Assembly (NCBI GenBank): GCA_945643635.1 | Contig: CALZFC010000026.1 | Location: forward strand, 888,501-952,500 | From: Allodiplogaster sudhausi | Taxonomy: Eukaryota; Nematoda; Chromadorea; Rhabditida; Diplogasteridae | Direction: 5' to 3' | Length of the DNA stretch: 64,000 nucleotides | Part shown: one piece after another, positions 49,056-59,627 of the stretch | Position numbering within the stretch: position 1 is the stretch's first letter | How the letters are laid out: every line of letters starts with the position of its first letter | Notes under the pieces: generated by a model | Told to the model about the DNA's origin: nothing | Database searches by the model: none | What the model saw: only the letters and a program-made list of their open reading frames with translations | Position numbers and translations under genes: made by a program

Positions 49056-50308
49056 TAGAGAGAGAGAGAGGCGCAGCAGCACAAACCACGTGAGCTCGGG
49101 CGCCGGCTTAGCATTCGGCGACGTGCATGTTATGTTCAACGGGCTACCTTCGACAATTTCGAGAACACTACCCGAACGATAGTTCGTGAAGGAGGCGGTC
49201 TGTGGCGGAACTGGAAAAAGAATTTCACTTAAAAAAATTAAATTTCAAGAACTAAAAAAAGAATTTCAAGATCTAAAAAAGAATTACAAGAATTAAAAAA
49301 AAGAATTTCATAAACTAAGAAAGAAATTCAAAAACAATTCAGTCAGATGATGTCATCTTTCTGGTGAATTATTTGATTTTTTACTACATATTTAAGATTC
49401 TTGATGCTCACCAACGACTTCGAGATGAGCTGCCGCGCGAAAGGGCGACGAGTCGGGCCTCAGCATCTGGCACTCGAACATGCCGTCATCTTCGAGGCTC
49501 ACTCTCTCTACTCGTAGATGGAGATCGTCGGGGCTGTCCTGTTGTGCATTAATTGGTTTCATTCATTAATTAAATAAATAATTGACCATGGAATTATTAG
49601 CGTATTTAACAATATTATTAGTCTCACTTTTTAATTATTTCATTAATATAATCATTAATATTGAAAACAATATTATTAATGATTATGAATAATAATAATA
49701 ATAAATACTTATAATAAGCAGTATAATGTCTGTCCTCGCTCACCTTTACATAGCTGTATCGTCCCTGATGGCCGCTGAGCGTGCCGGCTTCATGGAAGCC
49801 AAGAAGAGCGCCCGTGTTGATGCGCCATTGCGAATATCTGGAAGTCAGATCAGATCATATCATATCATATCTTTATCAGCAATCTGGAAATGTTAGCAGA
49901 TTGGAAATATCAGGGCTTGTTTATATCAAGCACATCAATCTATTTCAGGCGGCGAAAAAATTGACTCACTGTTGGAGGGGGAAACTGGTCATTACATCGA
50001 CAATGAGCATTATTGTTGACAGTACATATGTAGATAGGTGAGGAAAAACACACGTATTTATATTTTTTTCAAGAGGCTACATATATAAGAGGCTATATAT
50101 GTACATAAATAGTCGCTGACAACTCATAGCTTGACGGATCCTTCTTGGCCGAGCATCTAAGCGTGACGTCTTGGCCGAGGAGAACGGACGTGTTCGTGGG
50201 GCGCTCCTGGAAATCGGCGAGTGACGACGGAGGCGACAGGAGCAAGACGTTGACGAGGAAGGCAATTAGGGTGGCGGCTGGCCCTCTGGCCAGGGGCCGA
50301 GAAGCCAT
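33534..50308 (-). CDS. Nephrin / SYG-2 / hibris-like Ig-superfamily adhesion receptor
   Basis: Family members are cell-surface adhesion receptors that pair with Neph/SYG-1/kirre proteins in synapse site choice, myoblast fusion and filtration slits. The ATG at 50306-50308 starts a signal peptide ([20 protein letters not shown]). About 27 exons were traced with consistent phase, including 50121-50308, 49744-49837, 49412-49538, 49087-49210, 48795-48896, 48594-48688, 46712-46884, 44132-44255, 43872-43950, 43653-43782, 43427-43517, 43135-43268, 42389-42545, 41981-42167, 41681-41823, 37379-37572, 37189-37281, 36954-37073, 36743-36847, 36413-36640, 36020-36295, 35767-35922, 35542-35671, 35411-35434, 34955-35178 and 33534-33848. 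Ig1 has the family-typical [12 protein letters not shown] and GRYSYV; inter-domain VYAP(Q/R) linkers recur. Nine Ig modules (the seventh lacks both cysteines), one FN3 (from [12 protein letters not shown]), a helix ([20 protein letters not shown]) and a tail with Gln/Asn-rich end DGDLV, a possible class III PDZ ligand. Small tail exons at about 34.5-34.8 kb are less certain. Confidence 0.85.
37641..37648. repeat. Target-site duplication of the 4-kb element, left
   Basis: CTTTCTCT directly before the element end GGGTGGAC; the same eight bases occur at 41629-41636. The sequence is pyrimidine-rich like its surroundings, so a chance match is possible. Confidence 0.65.
37670..38110. repeat. Left TIR minisatellites of the 4-kb element
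   Basis: First block: about 14 units of GGACACTTGCGCACA with A/T/G variation. Second block: units of about 15 and 30 bases built on CTTTTGGTAACTTTTGGGG. Translation of either strand gives long Cys/Ala/Arg- or Lys/Pro-repeat frames that are products of the tandem structure, not genes. Confidence 0.9.
38241..38425. repeat. 185-bp imperfect hairpin
   Basis: Arms of about 85-90 bases pair across a loop of about 14 bases (CCGGTCCACATTGA). Matching segments include GCAACATGAGG, GAGAGCATGCATTTT, AGAGACTCTGCT and CAGAATCTTGAC. Resembles a small hairpin MITE or a long double-stranded RNA precursor. Confidence 0.85.
39104..39206. repeat. (CT)n tract
   Basis: Two clean (CT) runs joined by TGTAATTCTCTATGTCTCAA, ending in CTATCTAT, inside the 4-kb element. 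Ser/Leu-rich frames across it are artefacts. Confidence 0.9.
39629..40985. mobile_element. Nested foldback element (giant palindrome, about 550-bp arms)
   Basis: The left arm 39629-40195 and right arm 40430-40985 are inverted copies with scattered mismatches over nearly their whole length; tips read ACAGTCCCGGCTCAACATTG and, inverted, ACAGCCCCGCTCAACATTG. Even the simple repeats are mirrored: (GA)n at 40200-40240 and (CT)n at 40357-40425 flank a central loop of about 110 bases. Each arm carries the same short open frame ([10 protein letters not shown]... on one strand, [18 protein letters not shown] on the other), which reflects the duplication. The arms also carry GGTTCGATACC, similar to a tRNA B box. 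No transposase is visible. Confidence 0.85.
40993..41140. mobile_element. Degenerate hAT-family remnant (GGGCC-rich)
   Basis: Starts CAGAGGTGCTAACGGGCC, close to the hAT end CAGAGATGGTAACGGCCC at 18071, and continues with the same GGCCGGGCCC words (AATATTGGGCCCGGCCCGGG). The right end is decayed and no flanking duplication is clear. Most likely a short non-autonomous relative of the complete hAT element, sitting between the foldback and the right TIR of the 4-kb element. Confidence 0.65.
41270..41605. repeat. Right TIR minisatellites of the 4-kb element
   Basis: Inverted counterpart of 37670-38110: CCAAAAGTTACCAAAAG-type units, then five or so units of TGTGCGCAAGTGTCC. The right array has fewer 15-mers than the left, so copy number differs between the two ends. 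Confidence 0.9.
41629..41636. repeat. Target-site duplication of the 4-kb element, right
   Basis: CTTTCTCT directly after ...GTCCACCC. Confidence 0.65.
43269..43324 (-). promoter_or_regulatory. Four tandem 3' splice sites in frame, 18 bases apart
   Basis: On the transcript strand the sequence repeats an 18-base unit ending CTTTCTTTAG; the possible exon starts are at 43268, 43286, 43304 and 43322. Each unit carries its own pyrimidine tract and AG, and each step adds six codons of the form APPLSL without changing frame. Use of different sites would lengthen the Ig4-Ig5 linker of the nephrin-like protein by 0, 6, 12 or 18 residues. Confidence 0.75.
43983..44100. repeat. Tandem AT-rich duplication, about 57-bp unit
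   Basis: Two units share ACAGTAAATAATTAATTTAA then CTAATTAAAATAATAAT, separated by a GAGTTATTCC segment. Intronic in the nephrin-like gene. Confidence 0.75.
44316..44417. repeat. 102-bp hairpin (MITE-like) in a nephrin-like intron
   Basis: Arms GGCTCTATTCTAGTGTAGGC(GTCCCAT) and the exact complement are separated by about 48 bases that contain two further GACGCC copies (one as GGGACGCC), so GGACGCC/GGCGTCC words occur four times. No clear flanking duplication. Confidence 0.85.
44420..46700. repeat. Intron rich in (GA)n/(CT)n
   Basis: Intron of the nephrin-like gene. Tracts: mixed GA at 44935-45000, GA at 45113-45137, CT at 45340-45515, GA at 45755-45870, CT at 46135-46245, GA at 46460-46480. 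Between them I see no exon with splice sites and conserved sequence on either strand. Confidence 0.7.
46900..48590. repeat. Intron rich in (CT)n, with GA tracts
   Basis: Second large nephrin-like intron. (CT) runs at about 47370-47480, 47597-47680 and 47715-47750, (GA) at 48245-48283 and 48465-48560, and an 11-base C run at 47213-47225. No supported exon. Confidence 0.7.
48980..49072. repeat. (GA)n tract adjoining an exon
   Basis: Ends about 15 bases from the nephrin-like exon 49087-49210. On the transcript this is a long (CU)n run after the donor. Confidence 0.85.
49215..49345. repeat. Tandem AAGAATTTCA-type repeat
   Basis: Five or six units of about 20 bases, built on AAAAAAGAATTTCAAGAACT, lie in the intron between nephrin-like exons 49087-49210 and 49412-49538. 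Confidence 0.7.
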
Positions 50309-50697
50309 CTCTCTCGGCTGGCTGGCTAACTTACAGCCTCCCTCCTGCGGCGGCAGCAGTAGCAGCAGCCTTCAAGGCAGTGTAGACTCGCTTTCTCTCT
50401 CCCCTCCTCGATCTGCCTCTTCTGCAATGAGGCTTTTTTTTAAAGACGACTCCATGACATGCAAATGGCTAATGACGAAAAAGGCTCAGAGAACATTTTT
50501 GCGATACTCCTTTGACCGAACGTTTAGCGTTGCGCAAGGCCAAGGCGGTGATTATTACGAGAGAGAACGAATGGTGGTTGTGGGAGATGGTCTGGTGGCA
50601 AGGCACAATCATTGTGGCATACATTTCCTCTCTTTCGCTCACTCTCCCTCTTTCTTTCTCACTCTCTCTCTCTCTCAATTCCCTCCTGCAATCTTTG

Positions 50698-50750
<53 letters not shown>

Positions 50751-51069
50751 CTGAGGAAACGTCTGCCACCATCAAATGTGAATGACCACAGCATGGGAAC
50801 ATAACGGCTAGTCCGCTGTGGATCTGAGAATGGGATAAGGAGAGGTTGCGAAGAGATATGTGGGTAAAAGATGGTCTTTCTCGTAAGCCTCATAGCCAGG
50901 GGGCAAGCAGCGTGAGCCACATGAAGAAGGCGCAGGAGGAATGGTAGAGGTCCAGTTGGAGCATAGAGCATAGAGTCCTGGTTTTCATGGGGCACATGAA
51001 AGATGGGCGATGCAATAGAAAAAAAAGAATATCCGAGACATAGCAAAAGTCGTGAATCATCTTCGATTT

Positions 51070-51119
<50 letters not shown>

Positions 51120-51608
51120 CCTCTCGCTCTCTCTAAAGCATTATGATTCTCTCTCTCTTTAACTAGATCGCTCAATTTTTATAGCCTCAGATCTCTTTTC
51201 ATTATGCCTCGATTCCCGAGCCAATTGTCAATAACTCAATGGGTCATCATGAGCTGCGCAATCAGACACGGCGTTTAGAGAGCCATTCGCGTAATGCATA
51301 GTGAATTGAGAAAGTGAACGATTGAGAGAGAGAGACCGACAGAGAAAAAGAGATCGAGAGACAGTGAGAGAGAAAGTGTGAGAGAGATTGAGAGAGAGTG
51401 AAAAGAGAACAAGATTATATTGGCATTGAAGACGACAGCTATTGAATAGACTCCTCAGAAGCTAGGATGGCAACTGTCACCGGATTGCGAGCTCATCACT
51501 ACACGATAGGAAGTGTGACAAAAAGGAATAAGGGGAGGGAGATGAGGGTACAGAGGGAGAGACCAGAGAATTAGAGGAAGAGGGAGACAGTGAGAAAGTG
51601 GGAGGAAT

Positions 51609-51651
<43 letters not shown>

Positions 51652-51705
51652 AGATAGGAACGGAGATGGAGAACGAGAGGAAGACGAGAGGGAGAAAGAG
51701 AGAGC

Positions 51706-51738
<33 letters not shown>

Positions 51739-52377
51739 AGAGAAGGACAGGGACAAGCGAGTGTGGAACGCATTGTCAATGTGACGCATCATTATTATCA
51801 TTATATATTCATCATCCGACAGCGTAGAGCACACACAAATCTGTTATGGAAAGGATGAATCGTAAGCAAATCTTGGGGAGGAGGAGAAAGAAGGAGCTCC
51901 CCTGGTGGGAGGAGGAGGCCTGAGGCATCATCATCAAGGACAGAATGAGCCTGACGGGAAGACTCTCTCTCTCTTTCTCTTTCTCTCTCTCTCTCTCTCA
52001 CTCTCACTCTCTCTTTCTCTCTCGATCTCTCTCTCTCACTCATTCACTCACTCTCTCTCTCTCTCTCTCTCACGGTCTGCTCTGCTTGATCTGCGTGAGA
52101 GATTTTTGCGTGTGCGCCAATATATTCATAGCCAAGATTCGCGCACTTTATCCAACCCATGACTAATTGACTCTAATTGAACGTGAATACCATTGGTATT
52201 AGCGACGGATTTTTTTTTTTTTTTTGTGATATCTTTATGATGTCGTGTCATCTTGAACTTTTCGTGCAAGGAACAACTTTACACGCCCGAGAGGGCATGA
52301 GGGACGACGATTGAATATGAAGTGGCCACGCGAGAAGAGAGGAGAGAGTGTGTGAGAGAGGGAGAGAGAGAGGAAGC

Positions 52378-52429
<52 letters not shown>

Positions 52430-53141
52430 TTATGAGACAGAAGGGGGCCACTAGGCCTGGAAGTGGCTCGTGGCAGGAGGAGGCAGAGAGTAGAAGAAGA
52501 AGCGCCGCTCATCTCGAGACGCAGCTTCTCGGTCAAGCGTCAATCTCACTTGAGCACTGACCAAGTCGCTCTTTGTGCTCTGGCTCTGCCTTGATTCTCA
52601 CCCACTCTGGACTATCAACAGATGTGCATCGACGGCACCCCTGAGACTGTACAGAGGGACAGAGAGAGAGAGAGAGGAGGGGAGAGAAAGAGGGAGAGAG
52701 AGAGGGCGTGAGAGGGAGAGACAGAGAGAGAGAGGGAGAGGGAGAGAAGGAGAGAGAGAGGGTGAAGAGAGAAAAGAAGGAGATAAAAGGCTGGCTGAAT
52801 TTCATGCGCGCCTATCCAGACCGTCCATTCATCATCTCAGAGTCATTCTCATTCATGCATCCACGCGATAACAGCACACACAAAACAGCCAGAGAGAGCC
52901 AGCCACTCAAAGGTCTGCGTGAGGAGAGAAAGGAACACGCGCACAATCAAGAAAGGGAAAGAGAAGAAAAAACTGCTGAGCAAGCCAGCCAATCGGATAT
53001 TAGTCACACAGAGAACAATCACTTTGTAATCTGACCATGAGCAACTTTAGGCATAAAAAAGATCAATAATATAGAAAATATTATGTACAACAAAAAGAGG
53101 CACACTAATTAGTGCGGAATAAACGGCTTCGGAAGAATCCT

Positions 53142-53342
53142 TTAGAATTTGAAGTCACTTTTGGCGCGAATGCGGCAGGAGGCTGTCTTCTGAATCGGCG
53201 GTGGCGGCAACCGATTGCGACCTTTTTTGTGGCGCTTGGCGACTCCTTTGATCTTTTGACGGCTGGACATGGCCAGTGTGTATGCGCGCGGGCCTCTCTC
53301 ATTGTTAATCCAGCACAGTGGGATAAGTGATGACTCGAAGTA
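53142..53342 (-). CDS. Possible short basic protein or terminal exon
   Basis: Outside the simple repeats the minus strand has a frame reading CAIIYFESSLIPLCWINNER, then MSSRQKIKGVAKRHKKGRNR and ending RAKSDFKF with a TAA stop at about 53142-53144. The stretch is GC-balanced and not repetitive, unlike its surroundings. No clear acceptor precedes it and no family is recognised. If real, it is either a small Lys/Arg-rich protein starting at the internal Met or the last exon of an unseen gene. Confidence 0.2.
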   Translation of the reverse strand, partial: YFESSLIPLCWINNERGPRAYTLAMSSRQKIKGVAKRHKKGRNRLPPPPIQKTASCRIRAKSDFKF

Positions 53343-53683
53343 GATAATGGCGCAGTTGGGTAGGGTTTGAAAAAACACATAGTGATTGTTGGAGAGCGAG
53401 AGAGAAACAGACCAAGAGAGAGAGAGAGAGAGAAGAGAGAGCGAGAGAAAAAGAGAGAGGGAGGGTAGGAGAGAGAAAGAGAGAGAGAGAGAGCAAGAGA
53501 GAGAGAGAGCAAGGGAGTGAGAGAGAGAAACAGAGGAAGAAGCGCTCACGGTCACCATAGCTGCACCGGTGATCATTAGTCTAGTTAGATATGCGCTTGA
53601 GGCACACCGGCGAACGACTGCACAACGAGATCCTCTCTCTCTTATTCTCATTCTTTCCCTTCCAACTTTGCGTCCATTATAAC

Positions 53684-53724
<41 letters not shown>

Positions 53725-53972
53725 CTTTCTCTCTCTCACTCTTTCTCTCTCTGTCTCTTTCTCTCTCTCACTCTGTCTCTCTCTATCTTTCTTTCTCTCT
53801 TTCTCTCTCTCATTCTCGTCACATCCGCGCAACTAAGATGGATGCACGAGAAGCACATTAAAGGAGCTCCGCACCCCTCAGGGCGGCAGGGAAGAGCAAT
53901 AGAGCCACGAATGTACATGTATATTTGACAGCTCCTTCCGAGAGAGAGAGAGAGAAATAGAAAGAGAGACAG

Positions 53973-54005
<33 letters not shown>

Positions 54006-54386
54006 GAAAAAGAAAAGACAGACATGCTTCCTTATTGTCTTGAATCATAGCGGATGATGGCTCACAAGTTGCAATAAATTCACGGATAAGACAATGAGAA
54101 AATAATTGAAACGAATTAGACTGACATTTCTAAAGCAGTAAATCCGGTGGTTGAATGGATAGGTAAGTGAGAAAAGTGGAGAGAAGAAAAGTGAGGGAGA
54201 GAGTGAGAGAGTGAGAGAGAGGGGGGGAGAGAGAGAGAACAGAGCGAGAGAGACGTAACAACTGCTCTGACCCATCCGGGGCGGAAGAGGGAGGCAGGAG
54301 CAGCAGGAAAGGAGGGTGGGACGCGGCAGCCAAGCTGATCGCTGGCGATGTACTCTTCTGCTCAGAGACAAAGAGAAGGTAGAGAG

Positions 54387-54429
<43 letters not shown>

Positions 54430-55249
54430 GAGAGAGAAGGAGAGACTGTGAGAATGAACGACTGAAAGCGGGTTGAGAAAGGAATTGTTGTCAAATCAGA
54501 GAGCGAGAGAGAGCAAGAGATAGATAGATAGTGTGAGAGGAGAGCAAGAGATGGAGAGAGAGTGAGAGTGAGAGAGAGGAGAGCTAGAGAGAGAGAAGCA
54601 GAAACAAGGGCAAAGATAGGGCCGGAAGGAAGGAATGAGAGGGTAAAAGGTGCTCCCGCAATTGGCACGCCTGTCCACTTGAAGGAAGATTCCTTCGAGG
54701 CTAACTCACATAAATACATCTATCATCAATAGATCGGCCTGTTGGCTGGTCCTTCCACGATGTCATTAAGGCGATCAACGGAACGCACTTTTAACATCCT
54801 AGGTGATCTCTGATGGTGAGTTGGAATAAGGATAAATCGAACAATGTACCTACATAGATAATCTTAGCATTTAAGAATAAGAGGAGAAATATGCGGCAAA
54901 AAAAATATAATATCTTTTGCCACAGAATTTCTTGTCTCTCTCTCTCACTACTTTTCTCTCATGTTCCCAGCCTTGTTGAATCGGCTCCGCCTAGAAGATG
55001 TCTCATAAGCCTCGCTTTGTGACCTGTTTCATCTGCTGCCACTCTGATCTCTCCTTGTCATCGCGCACGCCCACCCATCATTGTCATGCTTCTCTCTTTC
55101 GGGATCTCTGTCTCTATTTATCTCTTTCTCTGTCTCTCTGTCTCTCTCTCTCTCTCTCTGTTTTCTCTCTCTGTCTCTTTCTCTCTTTTCTATCTCCCTT
55201 TCTCTCTCTCTCTCTCTCTCTCTACCTCTCTCTCTCGCACTCTCTTTTC

Positions 55250-55700
55250 CAGATGGAATGGACATTCTTTTCTTTCTTACTCTTTCTAATTTTAGCCTAC
55301 CACTATATGTATATATATACAATTATGGTTTGAATGTTTACTTTTCTATGGTGTTTTTTCTCGCATCCTACAAAAACCGATAGCAAAGTGTGTTTATTAT
55401 CCAATGTGTTTGTTCAACTAAATGGTTTTTTTTAGCTGTCTAAAATATTCTTCACTATCTTCTGAAGCCCCACTCCAGTTATATTTTTTTCCAGTTATAC
55501 TTTCCCAAGTCTAAACTACATACATATTTCCTAAAAACCTTTCCAATGAGCGTTCTTTTTCACTCAACGATCATCACTTATTCGCTAATTAACACCATAT
55601 TATTTTTGCATATGTATTTACGTTATTGCAATAATGTATTGTGAGCCAATAAAATAGATCACTGTTCTAAGTCTCTCCAAAAACAGATCTCTTTGCAAAG
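55250..55700. other. AT-rich non-repetitive stretch
   Basis: A break in the GA/CT-rich landscape with ordinary AT-rich composition. No exon, hairpin or element end seen. Confidence 0.4.
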
Positions 55701-58010
55701 CGATTTGGCTGCCTGCCCTCAGCAGGTTATGGCTGTGCAGAGATACAATTCAAGGAATGCACGATGAGAAGGGTGGGAAGGATGCAGCGGCAGAGATGAA
55801 TTCAAGGGAAATCGGAAGGCGAACTCTTTCTCAGTGAGTGAGGAGCCGCGAAACATTCTACCTCTCTCCTTTCTCTCTCCCTTTCTCTCTTTTTATCACT
55901 ATCTCTCGCTCACACTCTCTCTTTCTCTAGCTCTCTTTCTCGCTATCTTCTCTCTCGCCGCTGCAATTTGCATAAGAAAATGAGGGTTCAGTACAGCGTG
56001 AAAATGTGCGAGATACGATGTGTGCATTTTTCAAAAGTACACACAGAAGAGTACGAATGAAAAAGAAACGAAATAACAGAACGAGATGAGGAGAGCCAAG
56101 AGAATTGAAGGAAGCAGGCAAAGAACGGGCGGACGGGCCGCCGTTACCCTTGAGGGGGCTCTTCTCGGCCTCCTCGGCGCCACTTCAGGCGTGTGTGCTT
56201 GAGGCATTTAATGATGGAAAAGTGAAATATATGGAATATGACCAGGCTTTCGCAGAGACTATCTAAACAAGCTAATCATTCTTCTTCCAAAGAGAAGAAG
56301 AAAGAGTGTAACAAGTATATGAAGTTGACAGAAAAAACCGAGATGATGACTTTGGCACCGATTACGACAGCTCATTCATCATATACACGCCGATTTTTTG
56401 TTCCTCAGTTCTGCTCTGCTCAAACTACCTGGCAGGTCTGAGAGCGGAAGAGGGCGAGAGGGCGCAGCATTATTCAGACTCTTTCTGATTCTCGCGGAAG
56501 AAGAGGAACAAGAAAAAAAACAAGATGGCACAAAAACAGCGCATTCCCACTATGTTGCACAGAGAGGCCAAGAGGCGAGATGATGAGCCGAGAGTCAGAG
56601 CCACAGAGTGACGAGCCCGTCTGGTTACACACTGCGCGAAAAAGCCATGTGGCTACTGATCAGAGGAATCGACTAGAAATAGTATGTCATCTGTCTCAAA
56701 AATATTGGGCAAGAGGAGGAAGCAGGCTTCTTCTTTGGCGGATATATGGGAAAGAGCCGAAGAATTCATCATGCCGACCCCGGCGTGTCAATTCGAAAGA
56801 GCAGCTTCTCTCACTGGGCGTGTGCAATTCTGCAATTCATATTCGCGCAACCGAGAGGCATATCCGGCCACCACCAATTTTTGGCACAGGGCCAAGTTGT
56901 GAAAGAGCTGCTGGAGAGAGAGAGAGGGATTGATAGAGAGAAGCAAAAGAGAGAGAGAGATAGAGAGAGATAGGGATTGTTGATAGAGGGGGATTGATAG
57001 AATGAGAGAGAGATAGTGAGAGAGAGAGAGCGAGAGAGAGAGAGAGATTGATAGAGCGAGGGGGTCGGAGAGCGGCGGCAGATCTGACAGCGGCTGCGCA
57101 TTCTATGAGATGGATGCGCATCCGGGGCAACACCAACCAACCATCCACTGTGTACGAGAGAAGAGTAGAAGAGGCAGGCTTCTTCAGCCGCACCCCTAGA
57201 AGGGGCTCCGCCGAAGGAATGCTTCCTTCCCTTGTGGCCTCTCTCTCTCTCTCTCTTCTTCCTCTTTTTTAAACTCTCTCTCTCACTTACTCGTTTCCTT
57301 TTCCTCTTCCGCTTCCTCCTGGAATTACTTTCTCTCTCTCTCTCTCTCTTTCTCTCACTCTCTCTACCACATTCAAGACACATTCACGCACTCGCGCCGA
57401 AAATCGCGCATACGAATAAAAAAGTGCTGCTGGAAGAAGCCGACAAAAGGAGACCAAGGAAGAGTACTGGGATTGTTGTCTGCGGAAACTTTTAATGCGA
57501 TATGATCTACGGCCATATTAGGTTTGACGATCTGTAGCTGGGAGATGCCTCGTTTGTATTTTAGGAGAGCTCCATCACACAGAAAAAATATTCGTGATAT
57601 ATCACGAAAGGAGGTACTAATATATTATTAGGATTTGACCTTACGAAACTTTTCGTGAATACCGCAGGGAGAATTCGTGTCTCCAAAGGAAGTATTCGTA
57701 GAATGTTGCCGCGGGCAGCCGGGTCCCCCAGGCGCAATAACTTTTTGCCGTTTTTTGCACAGTTTAAAGCTGTTTATCTGAATTTTTTCGAAATTTTTCT
57801 TGATATCTACGTAGCAGACAGTCTGCTACATCCTCTCTGTCATTTTCGTGCCAAGTCTGCTCCTCTTTCGTCCGTTATAATTAGTTTTACACCCATTTGT
57901 GATACTTTTCGCATCATTTGATGAAAGTGACAATTTCTCTCTCTCTCTCCCTCTCTTTCTCTCTCTCTATCTCTCTCTCTCTCTCATCGCTGCCCCACCA
58001 TCCTACAGAT

Positions 58011-58142
58011 CAGGTTAGCTAATTATCTTTCTTTTGCGAATGGCATTTTTACTTTGTTTTCGAACGTTTGGTGAACAAAATAGCAGTGAAATAGAATAAA
58101 ATGCCAATAAAGTTCGCAAAAGTCGATAATTTAGCTAACCTG
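58011..58142. mobile_element. 132-bp MITE-like inverted repeat
   Basis: Ends CAGGTTAGCTAATTATC and, inverted, CAGGTTAGCTAAATTATCG; arms of about 45 bases (also TTTTGCGAA and GGCATTTT) surround a short centre. Nested in the 2.05-kb element. Target duplication not evident. Confidence 0.75.
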
Positions 58143-58463
58143 TGAACCGTTGTGATGTTGGGAGTCGTCGTCGTTGCTTGTACCTGAAAGTAGACAGAGA
58201 GAGAGAGAGAGAGAAAGACATTTTGCTCCCGACCGGACCCGAACCACCACCCACCGCGCGCAATTTTCCCACGTTAACCACCAGGACACCAACCCACCCA
58301 TGCACTATTCGGTATTGGATAACCTAGTGATACAGGGGGGGGGGAATATGACATATGCGCAGCGATTTGCTTCATTCATCTCTCTCATGTCTCTCTCTCA
58401 TCTCACTTTCACTCTCTCACCTCTCTTTCTCCCTCTTTGAATCTCAATTAATGGGACTCTATT

Positions 58464-58555
58464 TCCACAACAATTAACACTATGAATGTAAAACATAGTT
58501 GAAGATGAGCAATCATGTTTCGCCCTCATTCATAGAGTGTTAATTGTATGTTGAG
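58464..58555. repeat. Short imperfect inverted repeat
   Basis: CAACAATTAACACTATGAATG pairs with CATTCATAGAGTGTTAATTG after two small gaps, with a loop of about 40 bases. Confidence 0.65.
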
Positions 58556-58649
58556 TGAAATGTGTAAGAAGGCCAATTTGCATAGTAACAGTTTCTAAAT
58601 GAGTGTTAATGAACGAAATGAGCCAATCGTCAATTATAAGCGAAAGGCA

Positions 58650-58669
58650 GAAAGGGAGAGAGCGAGAGG

Positions 58670-58709
<40 letters not shown>

Positions 58710-58767
58710 GACAGACAGCGAGAGAGAGCGAGAGACAGAGAGAGAGAGCGAGAGACAGAGAGAGAGC

Positions 58768-58805
<38 letters not shown>

Positions 58806-58806
58806 G
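58650..58806. repeat. (GA)n / (GACA)n tract
   Basis: GA runs enclose a pure (GACA) array at about 58683-58712. Arg/Glu/Asp frames over it are artefacts. Confidence 0.9.
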
Positions 58807-59627
58807 AACGATAGAAAGAAAATGGGAGCGAGATACGTACTAAAAGCGACTTTTCGTCAATTTTAACCGATCGATAAAGGCGTTCACACGGTAATATGTA
58901 TGTATGGTTTACGCATCGCACTCTCCCTATCTCATCTCTTTCTTTTAAAAAATGCCGTTATTTCTTAAGGATTCGTGCTTTTGGTTTTGCTTTTCTTTAA
59001 AAAAAAGGCTGTTGTGAGAGAAACGAGACAGTGAGAGAGAAAGAGAGAGAAAGGGAGGGAGAGAGAAAAGGTTTCTCTACCCCATTTTTCTCACTCTCTC
59101 TCTCCTCAGGCAATGAGTCTCTCTCTCTCTCATCTCTCTCTCTCATCTCTCTCTCTCTCTCTCTCTCTCTTCAACTCTCTCAGGGGCGGGGGGTGCGTGG
59201 AGCTGTATGGCTTAATGCTCGGAATGCAAGCTACACACGTTATAAATATATCATTCGATAGCTTTCGCGAAGGCGAACAACTTTCCCATACATTTCTTTT
59301 TGGTTCAACGATTTTTTAATCTTGTTTTACGTTGTCAAAATATTTAAGCCTCTCTTTCGGCTTTACAGTCAGAAGGCACTTTTTGGGGACATTTTTATTT
59401 GCATAGAGCGTAAAAAGAGCTATTAATCGGAGTTTCATTCTGTAGAATACTTCAGGCATTTACCAGTAATGAATTTTTAAATGTAATTTTGACCTTTTTG
59501 TTGTGATACGTACTACGAATACTTCCTCTAGACCCAAATGTCGGCGCTCGAGAAGCCCGATTCTACGAATATGTACTTAGCCTTTTCGGCAGAGCTCGAC
59601 TTTTACGAATATGTTTTCTGTGTGATG

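Larger units (their letters stand above)
50309..57570. repeat. Gene-poor block dominated by (GA)n/(CT)n
   Basis: Upstream of the nephrin-like start codon. Larger tracts: CT 50700-50752, CT 51070-51130, GA 51325-51400, GA 51612-51650 and 51705-51745, CT 51965-52072, GA 52335-52430, GA 52655-52765, GA 53395-53530, CT 53685-53815, GA 53940-54015, GA 54185-54250 and 54385-54440, CT 55120-55245, GA 56920-57050, CT 57240-57365. Polarity alternates. The 5' UTR and promoter of the nephrin-like gene must begin in this block but cannot be placed. Ser/Leu- or Arg/Glu-rich open frames here are compositional. Confidence 0.75.
57573..59627. mobile_element. 2.05-kb TIR element, non-autonomous
   Basis: The left end CATCACACAGAAAAAATATT and the right end, inverted, CATCACACAGAAAACATATT match over 22 bases with one mismatch. 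Words containing ATTCGT/ACGAAT recur inside both ends (57650-57695; 59510-59610), again a subterminal pattern. The CACACAGAAAA tip is the same as that of the 10.16-14.76-kb interval, suggesting one family. No flanking duplication is obvious. The interior carries two small inverted repeats and GA/CT tracts, but no transposase. Confidence 0.7.
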
